Of a DNA stretch of 64,000 bases, positions 8,194 through 17,157 are shown in pieces. The first letter of the stretch is position 1; each line of letters opens with the position of its first letter. The stretch comes from Streptomyces sp. HUAS ZL42 (lineage in GTDB: Bacteria; Actinomycetota; Actinomycetes; Streptomycetales; Streptomycetaceae): the NCBI RefSeq assembly GCF_040782645.1, contig NZ_CP160403.1, positions 62,001-126,000 on the forward strand, in the 5' to 3' direction. Both the position numbers and the translations under genes were made by a program. The notes below the pieces were generated by a model. The model searched no databases. It was given only the letters and a program-made list of their open reading frames with translations, and was not told the DNA's origin.

Positions 8194-9078
8194 TCAGCAG
8201 GCGCCGTCGTCGCGCCAGACGGCCCAGGACGTCGAGTCGTTGGGGACCGCGCCGGTGGAGTAGTAGGTGGCGGTGTACTTGTGGCCCGCGTACGAGACCA
8301 CGTCACCTGGCATGTACGACTGGGTGGAGGTCCACGCCGTGGGGCAGGTCCCCCCGCCGCCGCTGCCGGCGCTGGTCGTCACCGGCAGGCTGTTGGAGGC
8401 GGCGGAGACGTTGCCCGCGGCGTCATGGGCCTTCACCGTGAAGGAGTAGCTCGTGCTCGGGGACAGGCCGCTCACCGTCGCGGTGGTCGCGGTTACGGTG
8501 CTGACCTTGGTGGTACCGCGGTACACGTCGTAACCGGAGACACCGACGTTGTCCGAGGAGGCGTTCCAGGCCAGGGACACACTGGAGGACGTCCTGCTCG
8601 GGGAGTACAGGCCACTTGGTGCGCTGGGCGCCTGCGTGTCGCTGTCACCACCGCTGGTGGAGACGAACTTCCAGGTGATCCCGTTGACCACACCGACATC
8701 GAGGGGGGCGAGCTTCTGGAAGGCCGACTTGCTCAGGTCGATGTGCTCGGCGGGGCACCCCGGGCACTTGTCCTTCACCGGCACGGTGATCGTCCGGCCG
8801 TTGTAGGTGACCTGGACGGAGATGCCGTTGCACAGCGGGTCCGCGTTGGGGTTGGCGGTGGTCCACCACGCGTACGACACGGCGACCAGGTCCTCGGTGG
8901 CGGCGTTGATCTGCGTGCCGCACGCGCCGTAGCCCGTGTCGTCGTACCAGGTCATCTTGCCCGTCCGGGACTCGCCGATCGGGACCGCTGAGGCGGGCCC
9001 GGTGCCGGACACGAACAGGAGCATGGCGCCGATCGCCGGGGTGACCCAGCGCAGCGTGTGTTGTGGTGCGAGACGCAC
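8194..9078 (-). CDS. secreted RlpA/expansin-like protein with FnIII and chitin-binding module
   Basis: The GTG at 9078 is chosen because GAGGAG lies 5 bases upstream; the longer frame to 9129 lacks such support. A signal peptide ending in GPASA precedes a double-psi beta-barrel of about 110 residues (TGKMTWYDDTGYGACGTQIN, VKDKCPGCP, IDLSKSAFQKLAP), the fold of expansins and RlpA. A fibronectin III domain (SVSLAWNASSDNVGV) and a CBM5/12-type module (WTSTQSYMPGDVVSYAGHKY) follow. Such proteins loosen or bind polysaccharide and are usually non-hydrolytic. The neighbouring genes suggest it helps attack on chitinous material. Confidence 0.87.
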   Translation of the reverse strand: MRLAPQHTLRWVTPAIGAMLLFVSGTGPASAVPIGESRTGKMTWYDDTGYGACGTQINAATEDLVAVSYAWWTTANPNADPLCNGISVQVTYNGRTITVPVKDKCPGCPAEHIDLSKSAFQKLAPLDVGVVNGITWKFVSTSGGDSDTQAPSAPSGLYSPSRTSSSVSLAWNASSDNVGVSGYDVYRGTTKVSTVTATTATVSGLSPSTSYSFTVKAHDAAGNVSAASNSLPVTTSAGSGGGGTCPTAWTSTQSYMPGDVVSYAGHKYTATYYSTGAVPNDSTSWAVWRDDGAC

Positions 9079-9309
9079 GTGTTCTCCTCGGGCACGGGGA
9101 TCTCGTCCCGGCTTCGGGGATGACGGCACATCAAGGGAGAGGAACGACCGTCTGCGGGCAACGTGGCCTGGCAGTGGGGGAGGCGTGCAGGGTCCGTGCC
9201 ACCCGGGCCGTCCGAGCGGGGCGTATGGGACGGACGGCCAGGGTGGCCGTGACTGCCCGGGCGGCGGGGAGGGAGGGCGCCCCCGGGCGGACTGGAAGGC
9301 GCATAGCTG

Positions 9310-10968
9310 TCAGGAGGTGATGGAGTAGGAGTCCCCGTAGACGCTCCAGTACAGCGGGGTGTTGAGGTGGAGGTTGCCCTCGTTCAGGAACCTGCGCTGC
9401 GCGGTGCTGACCCGTGTGGTGTCGCTGTGCGCCTCCTCCTTGCGCATCTCCTCCTCCCGCTCGTCGAGGAAGGCGTGCAGGAACGTGACCTCGTTGCCGC
9501 CCTGCGAGGGCGGCCTCACCCGGGAGACAGCCCGCGAACGGATCGCGCGGAAGCCCTCCTCGCCGTGCATGACCGCGGCGTCGTAGTAGGCGAACTGGCC
9601 CAGCGCCTTCAGGCCGTCCGTCTTGGCCTGGCCGACCGCCGGGTTGAAGTAGACCCGGTCACGCTCCTCCTCCTGCGTCTTGGTGAAGACGGAGTCCTGG
9701 GCGGCGGTGCGCCAGGCATTCTCGAAGGACGTGCCCAACCCGTCATGCGAATCGGTGCCGTTGACCTCGCGCAGCGCCGGCAGGTAGGGCGCCAGCGGGT
9801 TACTGGGCTTCTTCTGGGTGTAGCGCTCGACGAGGTCGAGCATGTCGCCGGTGCCGGAACAGAAGCCGATGATCCCAGCGGTGTAGCCGCGTCCGTCACC
9901 GATGTCCTCGATGTAGGCGAACTGCGCCCGCCAGTCCAGGGATGAGTTCTCGAAGGAGGACACAAGTTTCATGGCGTTCTCCTTCTTGTACGGGTCATCC
10001 AGGTTCGCGGTGCTGGACGGCGGTGGTGTGGTGGGGCTGGGGCTCGTGGACGAGCTGCTGCCGTACGCCTCGACCTCGTAGAGGGAGTAGCCGTACGCGG
10101 TTGCACGCTGGGTGCCGTAGACACGCACGTAGCGCCCCGAGCCGCTGACCGTGAGGTCGTCGGTGCCGCCGTCGCCGGTGGTCGCGCTGTACACCTGACG
10201 CCAGGTGGAGCCATCGTCGGACAGCTCCACTCGGTAGGACTTCGCGTACGCCGCCTCCCACTTGAGAACGACCCGGCCGACGGTTTTCGTACTGCCCATG
10301 TCGACGCGCAGCCACTGCGGGTCGACTCCTTCGGCACTGGCCCAGCGGGTGCCGGTCGAGCCGTCGACGGCCTTGCCGCCCTCGAAGCCGGCGCCCTCGA
10401 CCGAGGAGACCGACGTCGGCCGCCCGGCGAGCAGGTTGGTTGTACTGTCCGGCGGCGTGGTGGGGCTGGGACTCGTGGCCGACCCGCCGTAGGCCTCGAC
10501 CTCGTAGAGGGAGTAGCCGTATGCGGTTGCGCGCTGGGTGCCGTACACGCGCAGGTAGCGCCCGGAGCCGGTGACGGTGAGGTTGTCCGTGCCACCGTCA
10601 CCGGTGGTCGTGCTGTAGACCTGGCGCCAGGTGGAGGCGTCGTCGGACACCTCGATGCGGTAGGACTTGGCGTAGGCGGCCTCCCACTTGAGCACAACCT
10701 GGCCGACGTCGGTCACCGAGCCCAGGTCGATCTGGATCCACTGGTTGTCGACTCCTTCGAGGCTGGCCCAGCGGGTGGAGGCGGAACCGTCGACGGCCTT
10801 GGTGGGCTCGAAGCCGGCGCCCTCCGTCGAGGAGGCCGTGACGGTCTTGCCGAGGGCGAGGTTCGTACCGGCGGCGGACGCGGGCGTGAGCCCGACGTAG
10901 CCGGCGACCAGACCACCAGTGAGGACGGTCGCGGTGATCGCCTGCCAGAGCATGATGTTTCTACGCAT
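9310..10968 (-). CDS. csn: GH46 chitosanase with two F5/8 type C (CBM32-like) domains
   Basis: A 552-residue secreted endo-chitosanase that hydrolyses beta-1,4 links in chitosan. The signal peptide ends near ASAA (about residue 33). Two discoidin-like domains follow (about 35-158 and 180-300; repeated GAGFE, VVLKWEAAYAKSYR and GRY-RVYGTQRATAYGYSLYE), joined by Ser/Thr/Pro linkers. The GH46 domain (about 318-552) contains SSFENSSLDW with the catalytic acid E340 and IEDIGDGRGYT with D358, corresponding to Glu22 and Asp40 of the Streptomyces N174 enzyme. The start has AAAGGG upstream. A 17-base palindrome of CsnR type lies 173 bases upstream, so expression is probably repressed until chitosan oligomers appear. 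The two added CBM-like domains are unlike the single-domain N174 enzyme. Confidence 0.95.
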   Translation of the reverse strand: MRRNIMLWQAITATVLTGGLVAGYVGLTPASAAGTNLALGKTVTASSTEGAGFEPTKAVDGSASTRWASLEGVDNQWIQIDLGSVTDVGQVVLKWEAAYAKSYRIEVSDDASTWRQVYSTTTGDGGTDNLTVTGSGRYLRVYGTQRATAYGYSLYEVEAYGGSATSPSPTTPPDSTTNLLAGRPTSVSSVEGAGFEGGKAVDGSTGTRWASAEGVDPQWLRVDMGSTKTVGRVVLKWEAAYAKSYRVELSDDGSTWRQVYSATTGDGGTDDLTVSGSGRYVRVYGTQRATAYGYSLYEVEAYGSSSSTSPSPTTPPPSSTANLDDPYKKENAMKLVSSFENSSLDWRAQFAYIEDIGDGRGYTAGIIGFCSGTGDMLDLVERYTQKKPSNPLAPYLPALREVNGTDSHDGLGTSFENAWRTAAQDSVFTKTQEEERDRVYFNPAVGQAKTDGLKALGQFAYYDAAVMHGEEGFRAIRSRAVSRVRPPSQGGNEVTFLHAFLDEREEEMRKEEAHSDTTRVSTAQRRFLNEGNLHLNTPLYWSVYGDSYSITS

Positions 10969-11140
10969 GGCTGTGCCCTTTCCGTTCAGGAAGCAGTCCA
11001 GGAGGAGGGGAAGGGGGCAACGGCGCGGCGGGCGCCCGTACGGCGCCGCACGGGGACGGCTGCGGGAACTCCCGGCTCGGTCCGAACCGGTGACGATGTG
11101 CGTGGACGGCTCGGTCTGAGCCGGTGACGCTGCAAGATGG

Positions 11141-11157
11141 TTAGGAAAGTTTCCTAA
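11141..11157. promoter_or_regulatory. CsnR-type chitosanase operator
   Basis: TTAGGAAAGTTTCCTAA: 8-base arms around a central G, perfect. Palindromes of this form control chitosanase genes in Streptomyces lividans through the ROK-family repressor CsnR (recalled knowledge). It lies upstream of the GH46 gene and no csnR gene is in this window. Confidence 0.7.
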
Positions 11158-11159
11158 TA

Positions 11160-11258
11160 GGCTGTTGCGCGTGAGACAGTAGGGCTGCCGTCATGCAGGG
11201 CGCAACCCCCTACTGGCTGGTAAGGCAGTAGGGGTTGCGTCGCGCAGCACGTAACAGC
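11160..11258. repeat. MITE-like element with nested hairpins
   Basis: About 99 bases that begin GGCTGTTGCGCG and end CGTAACAGCC as an imperfect inverted repeat. Inside is a strong hairpin: GCAACCCCCTACTG at 11202-11215 pairs with 11226-11238 with one bulged C. GTAGGGCTG near 11178 also pairs with CAGCCCTAC at 11255-11263. No coding sequence. It could be a small non-autonomous element or part of the chitosanase leader. Confidence 0.4.
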
Positions 11259-11391
11259 CCTACATAGCAAGGACGTTGGTACTGCCATCCATGTGGGCCT
11301 GGCTGCTCCTGCCGGAGACGGCACCGGGGCAATGACGTGCTGCGGGGCGGCAATCCGACGGCATTCTGGAGCGGAAGAACAGAGCCAGGAT

Positions 11392-11448
11392 GATCACACC
11401 TACGCCTACGACCCCAACGGCAACAAGGCCCAGGACGTGGCGAAGAAA
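11392..11448 (+). pseudogene. RHS/YD-repeat fragment
   Basis: DDHTYAYDPNGNKAQDVAKK is a single YD repeat as found in RHS and polymorphic-toxin shell proteins. It has no start and no downstream repeats; debris. The remaining sequence from 11450 to 11716 shows no recognisable gene. Confidence 0.45.
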
Positions 11449-11716
11449 GCCTTGTGTCCAGGGCGTACGACCCGCACTTGGACGTCGACTTCAGCCCGCT
11501 GCGAGGAGACGTCCAGCCGGGGCCGACGCTCGGCGAGCCGCCCCGACCTCCCCCTCGCGGTCGACGGTGCCCCGTGCGAACTCCTCTGGCATCGCGATCA
11601 CCCCGGCACCCTACGCGCCGGTCCGCCGCAGCCACCTGTCAGCCGTCGTCTTCGACGTCCACATGGTCGATGTTCCGGCCCGGGGGCAACGCAGTCATCC
11701 CCTATTAGGACTCCGT

Positions 11717-11780
11717 TAGCCTCGATCTTGCATGAGGGCCCGTCAGCTTGCTGACGGGCCCTCATGCAAGATCGAGGCTA
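11717..11780. repeat. 30-bp perfect inverted repeat
   Basis: TAGCCTCGATCTTGCATGAG... at 11717-11746 is the exact reverse complement of 11751-11780, with only CTTG between. The right arm includes the TAG stop of the IS630-type transposase. Its outer sequence resembles the IS1380 right end near 5245-5259 (AAGATCGAGG[CT]TA). It may be two transposon ends abutting, or a terminator hairpin of the element. Confidence 0.75.
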
Positions 11781-12195
11781 GTCTTCTGAGTCAGGAATTC
11801 TGTTCAGATAAGTGGCGAGGCGTTCGAGGATCTCGTCCGCACTGTTCGTCCAGATGTAGGGCTTGGAGTCGGTGTTCCAAGCGGCGATCCAAGCCCGGAT
11901 GTCCTTCTCCAGAGCGTGGACGCGACGCCTCGCCGTATCTGCTTTGTTCGTCAGCTCGGCGAACCACCGCTCCACCAAGTTGAGCCAGGACGAACCGGTG
12001 GGAGTGAAGTGCAGGTGGAAGCGGGGGTGGGCCAGCAGCCAGGTCTTGATGGCCGGGTCTTGTGGGTGGCGTTGAACTTCTCGGCGCGGTGCCGGCGGTG
12101 GAGTGAACCGATCACCTTGCCGGTCGCCACCTCCAGCGCGGCGAACAGTGTGGTTGTGCCCGCTCGCACGTAGTCGTGGGTGACCCGCTGCTCAC
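11778..12195 (-). pseudogene. IS630 family transposase, C-terminal part, frameshifted
   Basis: [20 protein letters not shown] (about 12120-12180) is the middle of an IS630 DDE domain; after a frameshift near 12065 it continues as [20 protein letters not shown] and then [20 protein letters not shown] to a stop at 11778. The catalytic Glu is in NLVERWF. The N-terminal half is missing and replaced by the flavoprotein fragment. Confidence 0.75.
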
Positions 12196-12224
12196 ACTGC
12201 GCATCCAAGCGTTCCAGTGCTGGG

Positions 12225-12575
12225 GCTACCGCTCGCCCAGGATTTCCCCGACGGCTCGACGACCAGGCGCCAGGGGCACTCCTTCGGCTTGCCCTGACCG
12301 GGCTGGTTGGGCACGAAGCCACCTTCGCCGTACAGGACTCGTACGCCCATCTCACGGAGTTCGGCCACGCTCCGCTCAAACTGCCGGTGCTGCACGTAGG
12401 CCGCATTCACACACGGCATGGCCACCGTCGGGATTTTCTTGCCGATGCCCTCGGCGACCACGCCCACCACGAAGTCGTGGGTGAGCCCGAGGGCCCACGA
12501 GTTGATCGTGTTGAAGGTGGCCGGCGCCACGGCAATCACATCGGCCTGCGGCCAGACGTCCGGTTCCCCGGGCAT
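12225..12575 (-). pseudogene. flavoprotein (CoaC-like) C-terminal fragment
   Basis: ADVIAVAPATFNTINSWALG, then [20 protein letters not shown] and [14 protein letters not shown] match flavoproteins of the phosphopantothenoylcysteine decarboxylase fold, which occur beside XRE regulators in Streptomyces. The N-terminal half is gone: upstream DNA at 12593 onward encodes an XRE-type regulator on the other strand. The C terminus runs into IS630 DNA. Confidence 0.7.
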
Positions 12576-12592
12576 CTTGTACCCAACGGCAG

Positions 12593-12990
12593 TTGGCGGA
12601 CCTGCTGCCGTATTCCTATAGCCTGCTCAACCAGGTTGAATGCGGGGCACGTCCGGCAACAGCCGACTTCGTGGCTGCCGTTGCCCGTGCTCTCAAGGTC
12701 GACGTGACGATTTTGACTGGGCAGCCGTATGTCAGCGAATTGCAGCGCGATCGGCTGGCCGAGCTGATCCGGCCGATCCGGGAGTCTCTCGACCTGTACG
12801 ACCTGGGCCCCCACCCCGACCTCACCACGCGGCGAGCGGACCAGCTCATCGCCGGAGCTGACCGGCTGTGCGCCGAAGTCCGGGCCACGCACCTGCGAAA
12901 CGCCGCCCGCGATCTGCCCGGGCTGATCGCCGAACTGACCCACACCGCCTGTTCCACGCCGTCCACCGAACTGTGGCAGGCCCTTCGCCG
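12593..12990 (+). pseudogene. XRE-type regulator fragment
   Basis: YSLLNQVECGARPATADFVA and ARALKVDVTILTGQPY form the second half of an XRE helix-turn-helix; the first helices are missing. A helical region follows (LIRPIRESLDLYDLGPHP, RADQLIAGADRL, LPGLIAELTH) as in Streptomyces XRE proteins with a TPR-like sensor. After TELWQAL near 12980 similarity is lost and the rest of the frame to 13138 is not recognisable. It lies head to head with the flavoprotein fragment, a known arrangement. Confidence 0.65.
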
Positions 12991-13139
12991 CGGCTGCCGC
13001 GTGCGGACCCTCTCCCAGCTCGGGCGCGGAACCCACGCATGCCCTTTGCTCCATCCCCGCCCCTTCATACACCTCCCAGCAGCTGTGCCACGACGCCGGC
13101 GGATGCCTTCAGCGCGGGCCCCAGGTGTGCACCGGTGAG

Positions 13140-13436
13140 CAGTCTCCGCGAGCGCCGCCAGTGCGTCAACCCCGTGCTCCCCACTGCCCAGGTTCACCCC
13201 GGTGGCCGATGAGAGCAGATCGTGCGCGACCGTCCGAATCCCCGTGATCCAGAGGTATGTTGGCAGAGGTTCATCCCTGCGTAAGGACTTTGACACCCGG
13301 TGCTGCGCTGGCGCAGCAGTCTCCACCCGGGTCGGCTCGAGCAGGGACGTCGCCGGGCGCCCCGATGATCTTTCACGTTTGCTTGATCGCAGCGCTCTTA
13401 TCCGGTGACAGCTCACTCCACCCGGAAGAACGGATG
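13140..13436. other. no recognisable gene
   Basis: A minus-strand frame here (PLPTYLWITGIRTVAHDLLS about 13200-13260) is open for some distance but I recognise no family, start or ribosome site. Probably decayed coding sequence. Confidence 0.4.
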
Positions 13437-13750
13437 CCTGATCACGGAACCACCGCTGGCGAGCCCGCGCCGCACATGCTTGCACATGCCATGCTCGTGC
13501 ATGTGTCCCAGCGCGGCACGCCGTCTTCCCCCGGCGATCGGGAGCGGGATTTGACCGCGATGGGCGCATACGACGGAAGTTTCGCGCGGTTCTACGAGTC
13601 CCATGTGAGTCGCGTGGCCATCTTCCTGTACAAGCACGGCGCCACCCTGGACGACGCGTGGGATGCGACACAGAGCGCCTTTGTGAAGCTCCTGCAGAAC
13701 TGGGACGCCGTCCGCACCCCGAACGCCTGGGTTCGGAAAACAGCCGGAAC
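13437..13750 (+). pseudogene. ECF sigma factor, region 2 only
   Basis: The core FARFYESHVSRVAIFLYKHG, then LDDAWDATQSAFVKLLQNW and TPNAWVRKTA match sigma-70 region 2 of ECF factors (the AxDATQ-F helix and the PxAWV end). Region 4, which binds the -35 element, is absent: coding ends at a strong terminator just after region 2. An ATG at 13437 or 13560 could start it. Non-functional as a sigma factor. Confidence 0.65.
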
Positions 13751-13755
13751 CGAGC

Positions 13756-13782
13756 AGGAGGGCCGGGTCACCCGGCCCTCCT
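13756..13782. terminator. bidirectional hairpin terminator
   Basis: AGGAGGGCCGGG at 13756-13767 pairs perfectly with 13771-13782 around TCA. A second small hairpin (CTCACGC/GCGTGAG, about 13783-13799) follows. It separates the plus-strand sigma relic from the minus-strand gene ending at 13846. Confidence 0.75.
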
Positions 13783-13845
13783 CTCACGCCGTGCGTGAGG
13801 CGTGGTGCCGCAAGGTTCAGGGCCAGCCTGGACAGCCCGGCCGAG

Positions 13846-14502
13846 TCAGCACTTCCACGTCTCCCACTTCAGCTCGCCCTTGAGGGAGCCGTCCGACCAG
13901 GCGACCGGGGTGTCGATACGGAAGCCATCGGAACCCTGGCCGGGGTAGTACCAGTAGTAGTGGCCGTCGACGCGCTTGCCGTAGTGCACCTCGATCCAGC
14001 CCTGCGAGTGCCGGACGAGCGGACGGAACGAGTAACCGCCCTTGTATCCGGGGCGGACGGTGCTGGTGACGGTCTGCGTGTTGGTGCGGGTGTCCCCGAG
14101 GGTCCAGGTCTCGGAGGTCTCCGTGCTGGCCTTCATGCCCAGCTCGATCGTGTCGCTGAATCCCGCGCTGACCTCGACGCTCGTGGACTGCTGGTACGAG
14201 TACGAGGTGTTCGTCGCGTAGGCGCTGGCGATCTGGAACGTGGCGTTGTCGGTGCCCGAGCAGTTCGAGAACACGTTGCTCGACTCGTGCCAGTCGCCGT
14301 ACGAGGTCCAGGCGTTGATCTCATGGTACTGGCACAGGTCGGCGTTGCCCTGGTTGCAGTCAGAGAGTACGTCGGGCTTGTCGTCACCCCAGCCGGGGCT
14401 GGAGTTCGCGCTGGCCGTACCTGCGGACGCGAAGAGCATCAGGGCGGCGGCAGGCGCCAGCAGGGCCGCTCGGGCGCGGCTCCGCTTTAACACCTTCATC
14501 AA
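13846..14502 (-). CDS. secreted beta-rich protein, possibly aerolysin/ETX-MTX2-like
   Basis: A 218-residue protein with a Sec signal peptide ending at TASA (residue about 32). The mature part has four Cys (SDCNQGNADLC, SNCSG, C-terminal KC). A Ser/Thr-rich amphipathic stretch (YSYQQSTSVEVSAGFSDTIE, then LGMKASTETSETWTLGDTRT) resembles the transmembrane beta-hairpin region of aerolysin-type toxins, followed by TSTVRPGYKGGYSFRPLVR. I do not recognise a precise family. The ATG is preceded by AAGGAGA-like sequence. It stands alone between a terminator and an IS701 relic. Confidence 0.75.
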   Translation of the reverse strand: MMKVLKRSRARAALLAPAAALMLFASAGTASANSSPGWGDDKPDVLSDCNQGNADLCQYHEINAWTSYGDWHESSNVFSNCSGTDNATFQIASAYATNTSYSYQQSTSVEVSAGFSDTIELGMKASTETSETWTLGDTRTNTQTVTSTVRPGYKGGYSFRPLVRHSQGWIEVHYGKRVDGHYYWYYPGQGSDGFRIDTPVAWSDGSLKGELKWETWKC

Positions 14503-14599
14503 GGTCTCCTCGTGGGGGGATGTAGGGGTTGGATGTGGCTGATGTGCCTCAAGTATCTAAACCTACCGAGGAGTTGACCGTCAGGCCGTTCCGCCGATC

Positions 14600-14755
14600 C
14601 GTCATTCGCCTTCACGCGCACTGTGAGCGCGCGGCAGCTCCGCGAGCAGGCCCAGAACGCCCGTGCCCTGCGTCGCGGCTCCACCCGGGAGAAACGGCCC
14701 GCCACCCGCGCCATCAGGCCCTCGAACATCGGCTGCCACCGGGCAGTGTCTACGC
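14600..14755 (-). pseudogene. IS701 family transposase N-terminal fragment
   Basis: ARWQPMFEGLMARVAGRFSR then VEPRRRARAF matches the start of Streptomyces IS701 transposases; GLLAELPR continues in a shifted frame near 14640. Nothing else of the gene remains. The stretch 14770-15090 holds no gene I can support. Confidence 0.65.
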
Positions 14756-15092
14756 TGTGGGCCCACGGCCACCGGCTGATCTTCATTTGTCCACACAACC
14801 GACGATGATCAACGGTGGCCGTCTCCGCTTCTATGCCATCCAGCAGTACAGGCAGGCCGTTGGCGATCTGGGTGAACTGATCCGTCGCCATCACACCGCG
14901 ACGGACCCCCAGGCCGTGGACGCCCGTGCCGCCCTTGCGGGGTGACGGCGCGTGAGTGCTGCGGCCGCGTGCGCCATGAGGGTGTCCACGAACGTAGGGC
15001 GGTTGGTGATGGAGTAGACGACTGTGGGCGAGTTCCTCGCCGCGTATCTGATCGGTGCCCCCGAATGACACCCGGCGCGCAACACCGGGCAT

Positions 15093-15118
15093 GTGGAGGA
15101 GCCCCGTGGCTCCTCCAC
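15093..15118. terminator. htpG terminator hairpin
   Basis: GTGGAGGAGCC at 15093-15103 pairs with GGCTCCTCCAC at 15108-15118 around CCGT, about 65 bases past the htpG stop. Confidence 0.75.
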
Positions 15119-15181
15119 AACGACGGTCCTGCCCCGGTCGGCTGGGGACACAACCGCCGGCCGCATCGATGACCTCGCGGC

Positions 15182-17083
15182 TCAGCGGAGCGTGCGCTCC
15201 AGCCGTTCCGCCACCAGCTTGACGAACCGGGCGGGCTCCTTCGGCTGTCCGCCTTCCGCGAGGACAGCCAGTCCGTGCAGCAGTTGGGCGGTCTCGGCGA
15301 GTTCCGCGCGGTCCTCCTGCTCCGCGTGGGCTTGCCGCAAGCCACGGACGAGCGCGTGACCGGGGTTGAGTTCGAGAATCCGCTTCGTGACCGGCACCTC
15401 CTGGCCCATCGCCCGGTACATGTTCTCCAGCGCCGGGGTGAGGTCATGGGCATCGGAGACGACACACGCCGGTGAGACGGTAAGGCGGGTCGACAGCCGG
15501 ACGTCCTTGACCTCCTCCCCCAGCTGCTCCTTCATCCACTCCAGCAGGCCGGCGTAGCTTTCGTCCTGCTCCTGCCGTGCGTTGTCCTCCAGTTCGCCGC
15601 CCTGGACGTCGAGGTCGATCTCGCCCTTGGCGACGGACCGCAGTTGCCTGCCCTCGAACTCACCCACGGCGTCGGCCCACACCTCGTCGACGGGGTCGGT
15701 CAGCAGCAGGACCTCGATGCCTCGGGCCTTGAACACCTCCATGTGCGGGGAGTTCTCGATGCTTTGCCGGGACTCGCCGGTCAGGTAGTAGATGTGCTCC
15801 TGACCGTCCTTCATCCGCTCCACATACTGCTGGAGCGTCGTCGGCTCGTCCCCCTCATGGGTGCTGGCGAAGGACGCGACCGCGAGGATGGCGTCGCGGT
15901 TGTCCGGGTCGCCGAGCAGTCCCTCCTTCAACACGGCGCCGAACTCACGCCAGAACGTGGCGTACTTCTCGCCGTCGTTGGCCTTCAGCTCCTTGACCGA
16001 CGACAGGACCTTCTTGGTCAGCCGTCGCTGGATCATCCTGATGTGGCGGTCCTGCTGGAGGATCTCCCGGGAGACGTTGAGCGACAGGTCCTGCGCGTCG
16101 ACGACGCCCTTGACGAAGCGGAGGTAGGGCGGCAGCAGCGCCTCGCAGTCGTCCATGATCAGCACGCGTCGGACGTAGAGCTGGAGACCGCGCCGGAAGT
16201 CCCGCGTGAACAGATCATGCGGGGCGTGGGCCGGGAGGAACAGCAGCGCCTGGTACTCGAAGGTGCCCTCGGCCTGGAGCCGGATCGTCTCCAGCGGGTC
16301 GCGCCAGTCGTGGCTGACGTGCTTGTAGAGCTCGTGGTACTCGTCCGCCGATACCTCCTCGCGCGAGCGTGCCCACAGGGCCTTGCGCGAGTTCAGCGTC
16401 TCCGGCTCGGCCGTCTCCTCGCCGTCGCCGGCTTGGGGGACGAGGCGGATCGGCCAGGTGATGAAGTCCGAGTACCGCTTGACGATCTCTCTGATCTTCC
16501 AGGTGGAGGTGTAGTCGTGCAGCTGGTTCTCGGGGTCGGCGGGCTTGAGATGGAGCGTCACGGACGTGCCCTGGGGCGCCTCCTCGATCTTCTCCAGCGA
16601 GTAGGTGCCCTCGCCGCGGGACGACCAGCGCGTGCCGCTGGTCTCGCCGAGGCGCCGGGTCACCAAGGTCATCTCGTCGGCGACCATGAATCCGGCGTAG
16701 AACCCGATGCCGAACCGGCCGATCAGCCCCTCCGCGCCGGCCTCGTCCTGGGCCTCCTCCAGTTCCTTGAGGAGGGCGGCCGTGCCGGAGTTGGCGATGG
16801 TGCCGATCAACGTGCCGACCTCGTCGTACGACATCCCGATGCCGTTGTCGCGCACGGTGAGCGTACGGGCCTCCGGGTCCACGTCGATCTGGATGTGCAG
16901 ATCGGACAGGTCCACGTCGAGGCCGTCGTCGCGCAGGGCGGCCAGGCGCAGCTTGTCGAGCGCGTCCGAGGCGTTGGAGACGAGCTCCCGCAAGAAGACG
17001 TCCTTGTTCGAGTAGACCGAATGGATCATCAGCTGGAGCAGCTGACGGGCCTCTACCTGAAACTCAAACGTTTCGGTGGACAT
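15182..17083 (-). CDS. htpG: molecular chaperone HtpG (Hsp90)
   Basis: Cytoplasmic ATP-dependent Hsp90 dimer of about 633 residues from the ATG at 17083 ([20 protein letters not shown]); a start at 17101 adds six residues. N-domain ATP motifs are intact: [31 protein letters not shown] and [15 protein letters not shown]. The middle domain has the [22 protein letters not shown] and [10 protein letters not shown] blocks, and the C-terminal dimerisation domain ends near LERTLR. The length is normal for HtpG and the gene is complete with its own terminator. An inverted repeat AAACACC/GGTGTTT (17141-17161) lies 58 bases before the start and could be a control site; no HAIR or CIRCE element is visible. 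Confidence 0.97.
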
Positions 17084-17157
17084 GGTTCGCGTGCCCCTCA
17101 CAGGTCCCTGAGTCGCGGAAAACGAGCGACAGTCACTTTAAAACACCACGTCAGGGT

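Noticed and set aside
6383..8991. Long plus-strand frames opposite the lyase and expansin-like genes
   Set aside because: They mirror the repeated FnIII/CBM cassettes and look like Gly/Arg/Val shadow sequence; the minus strand has signal peptides and domain motifs.
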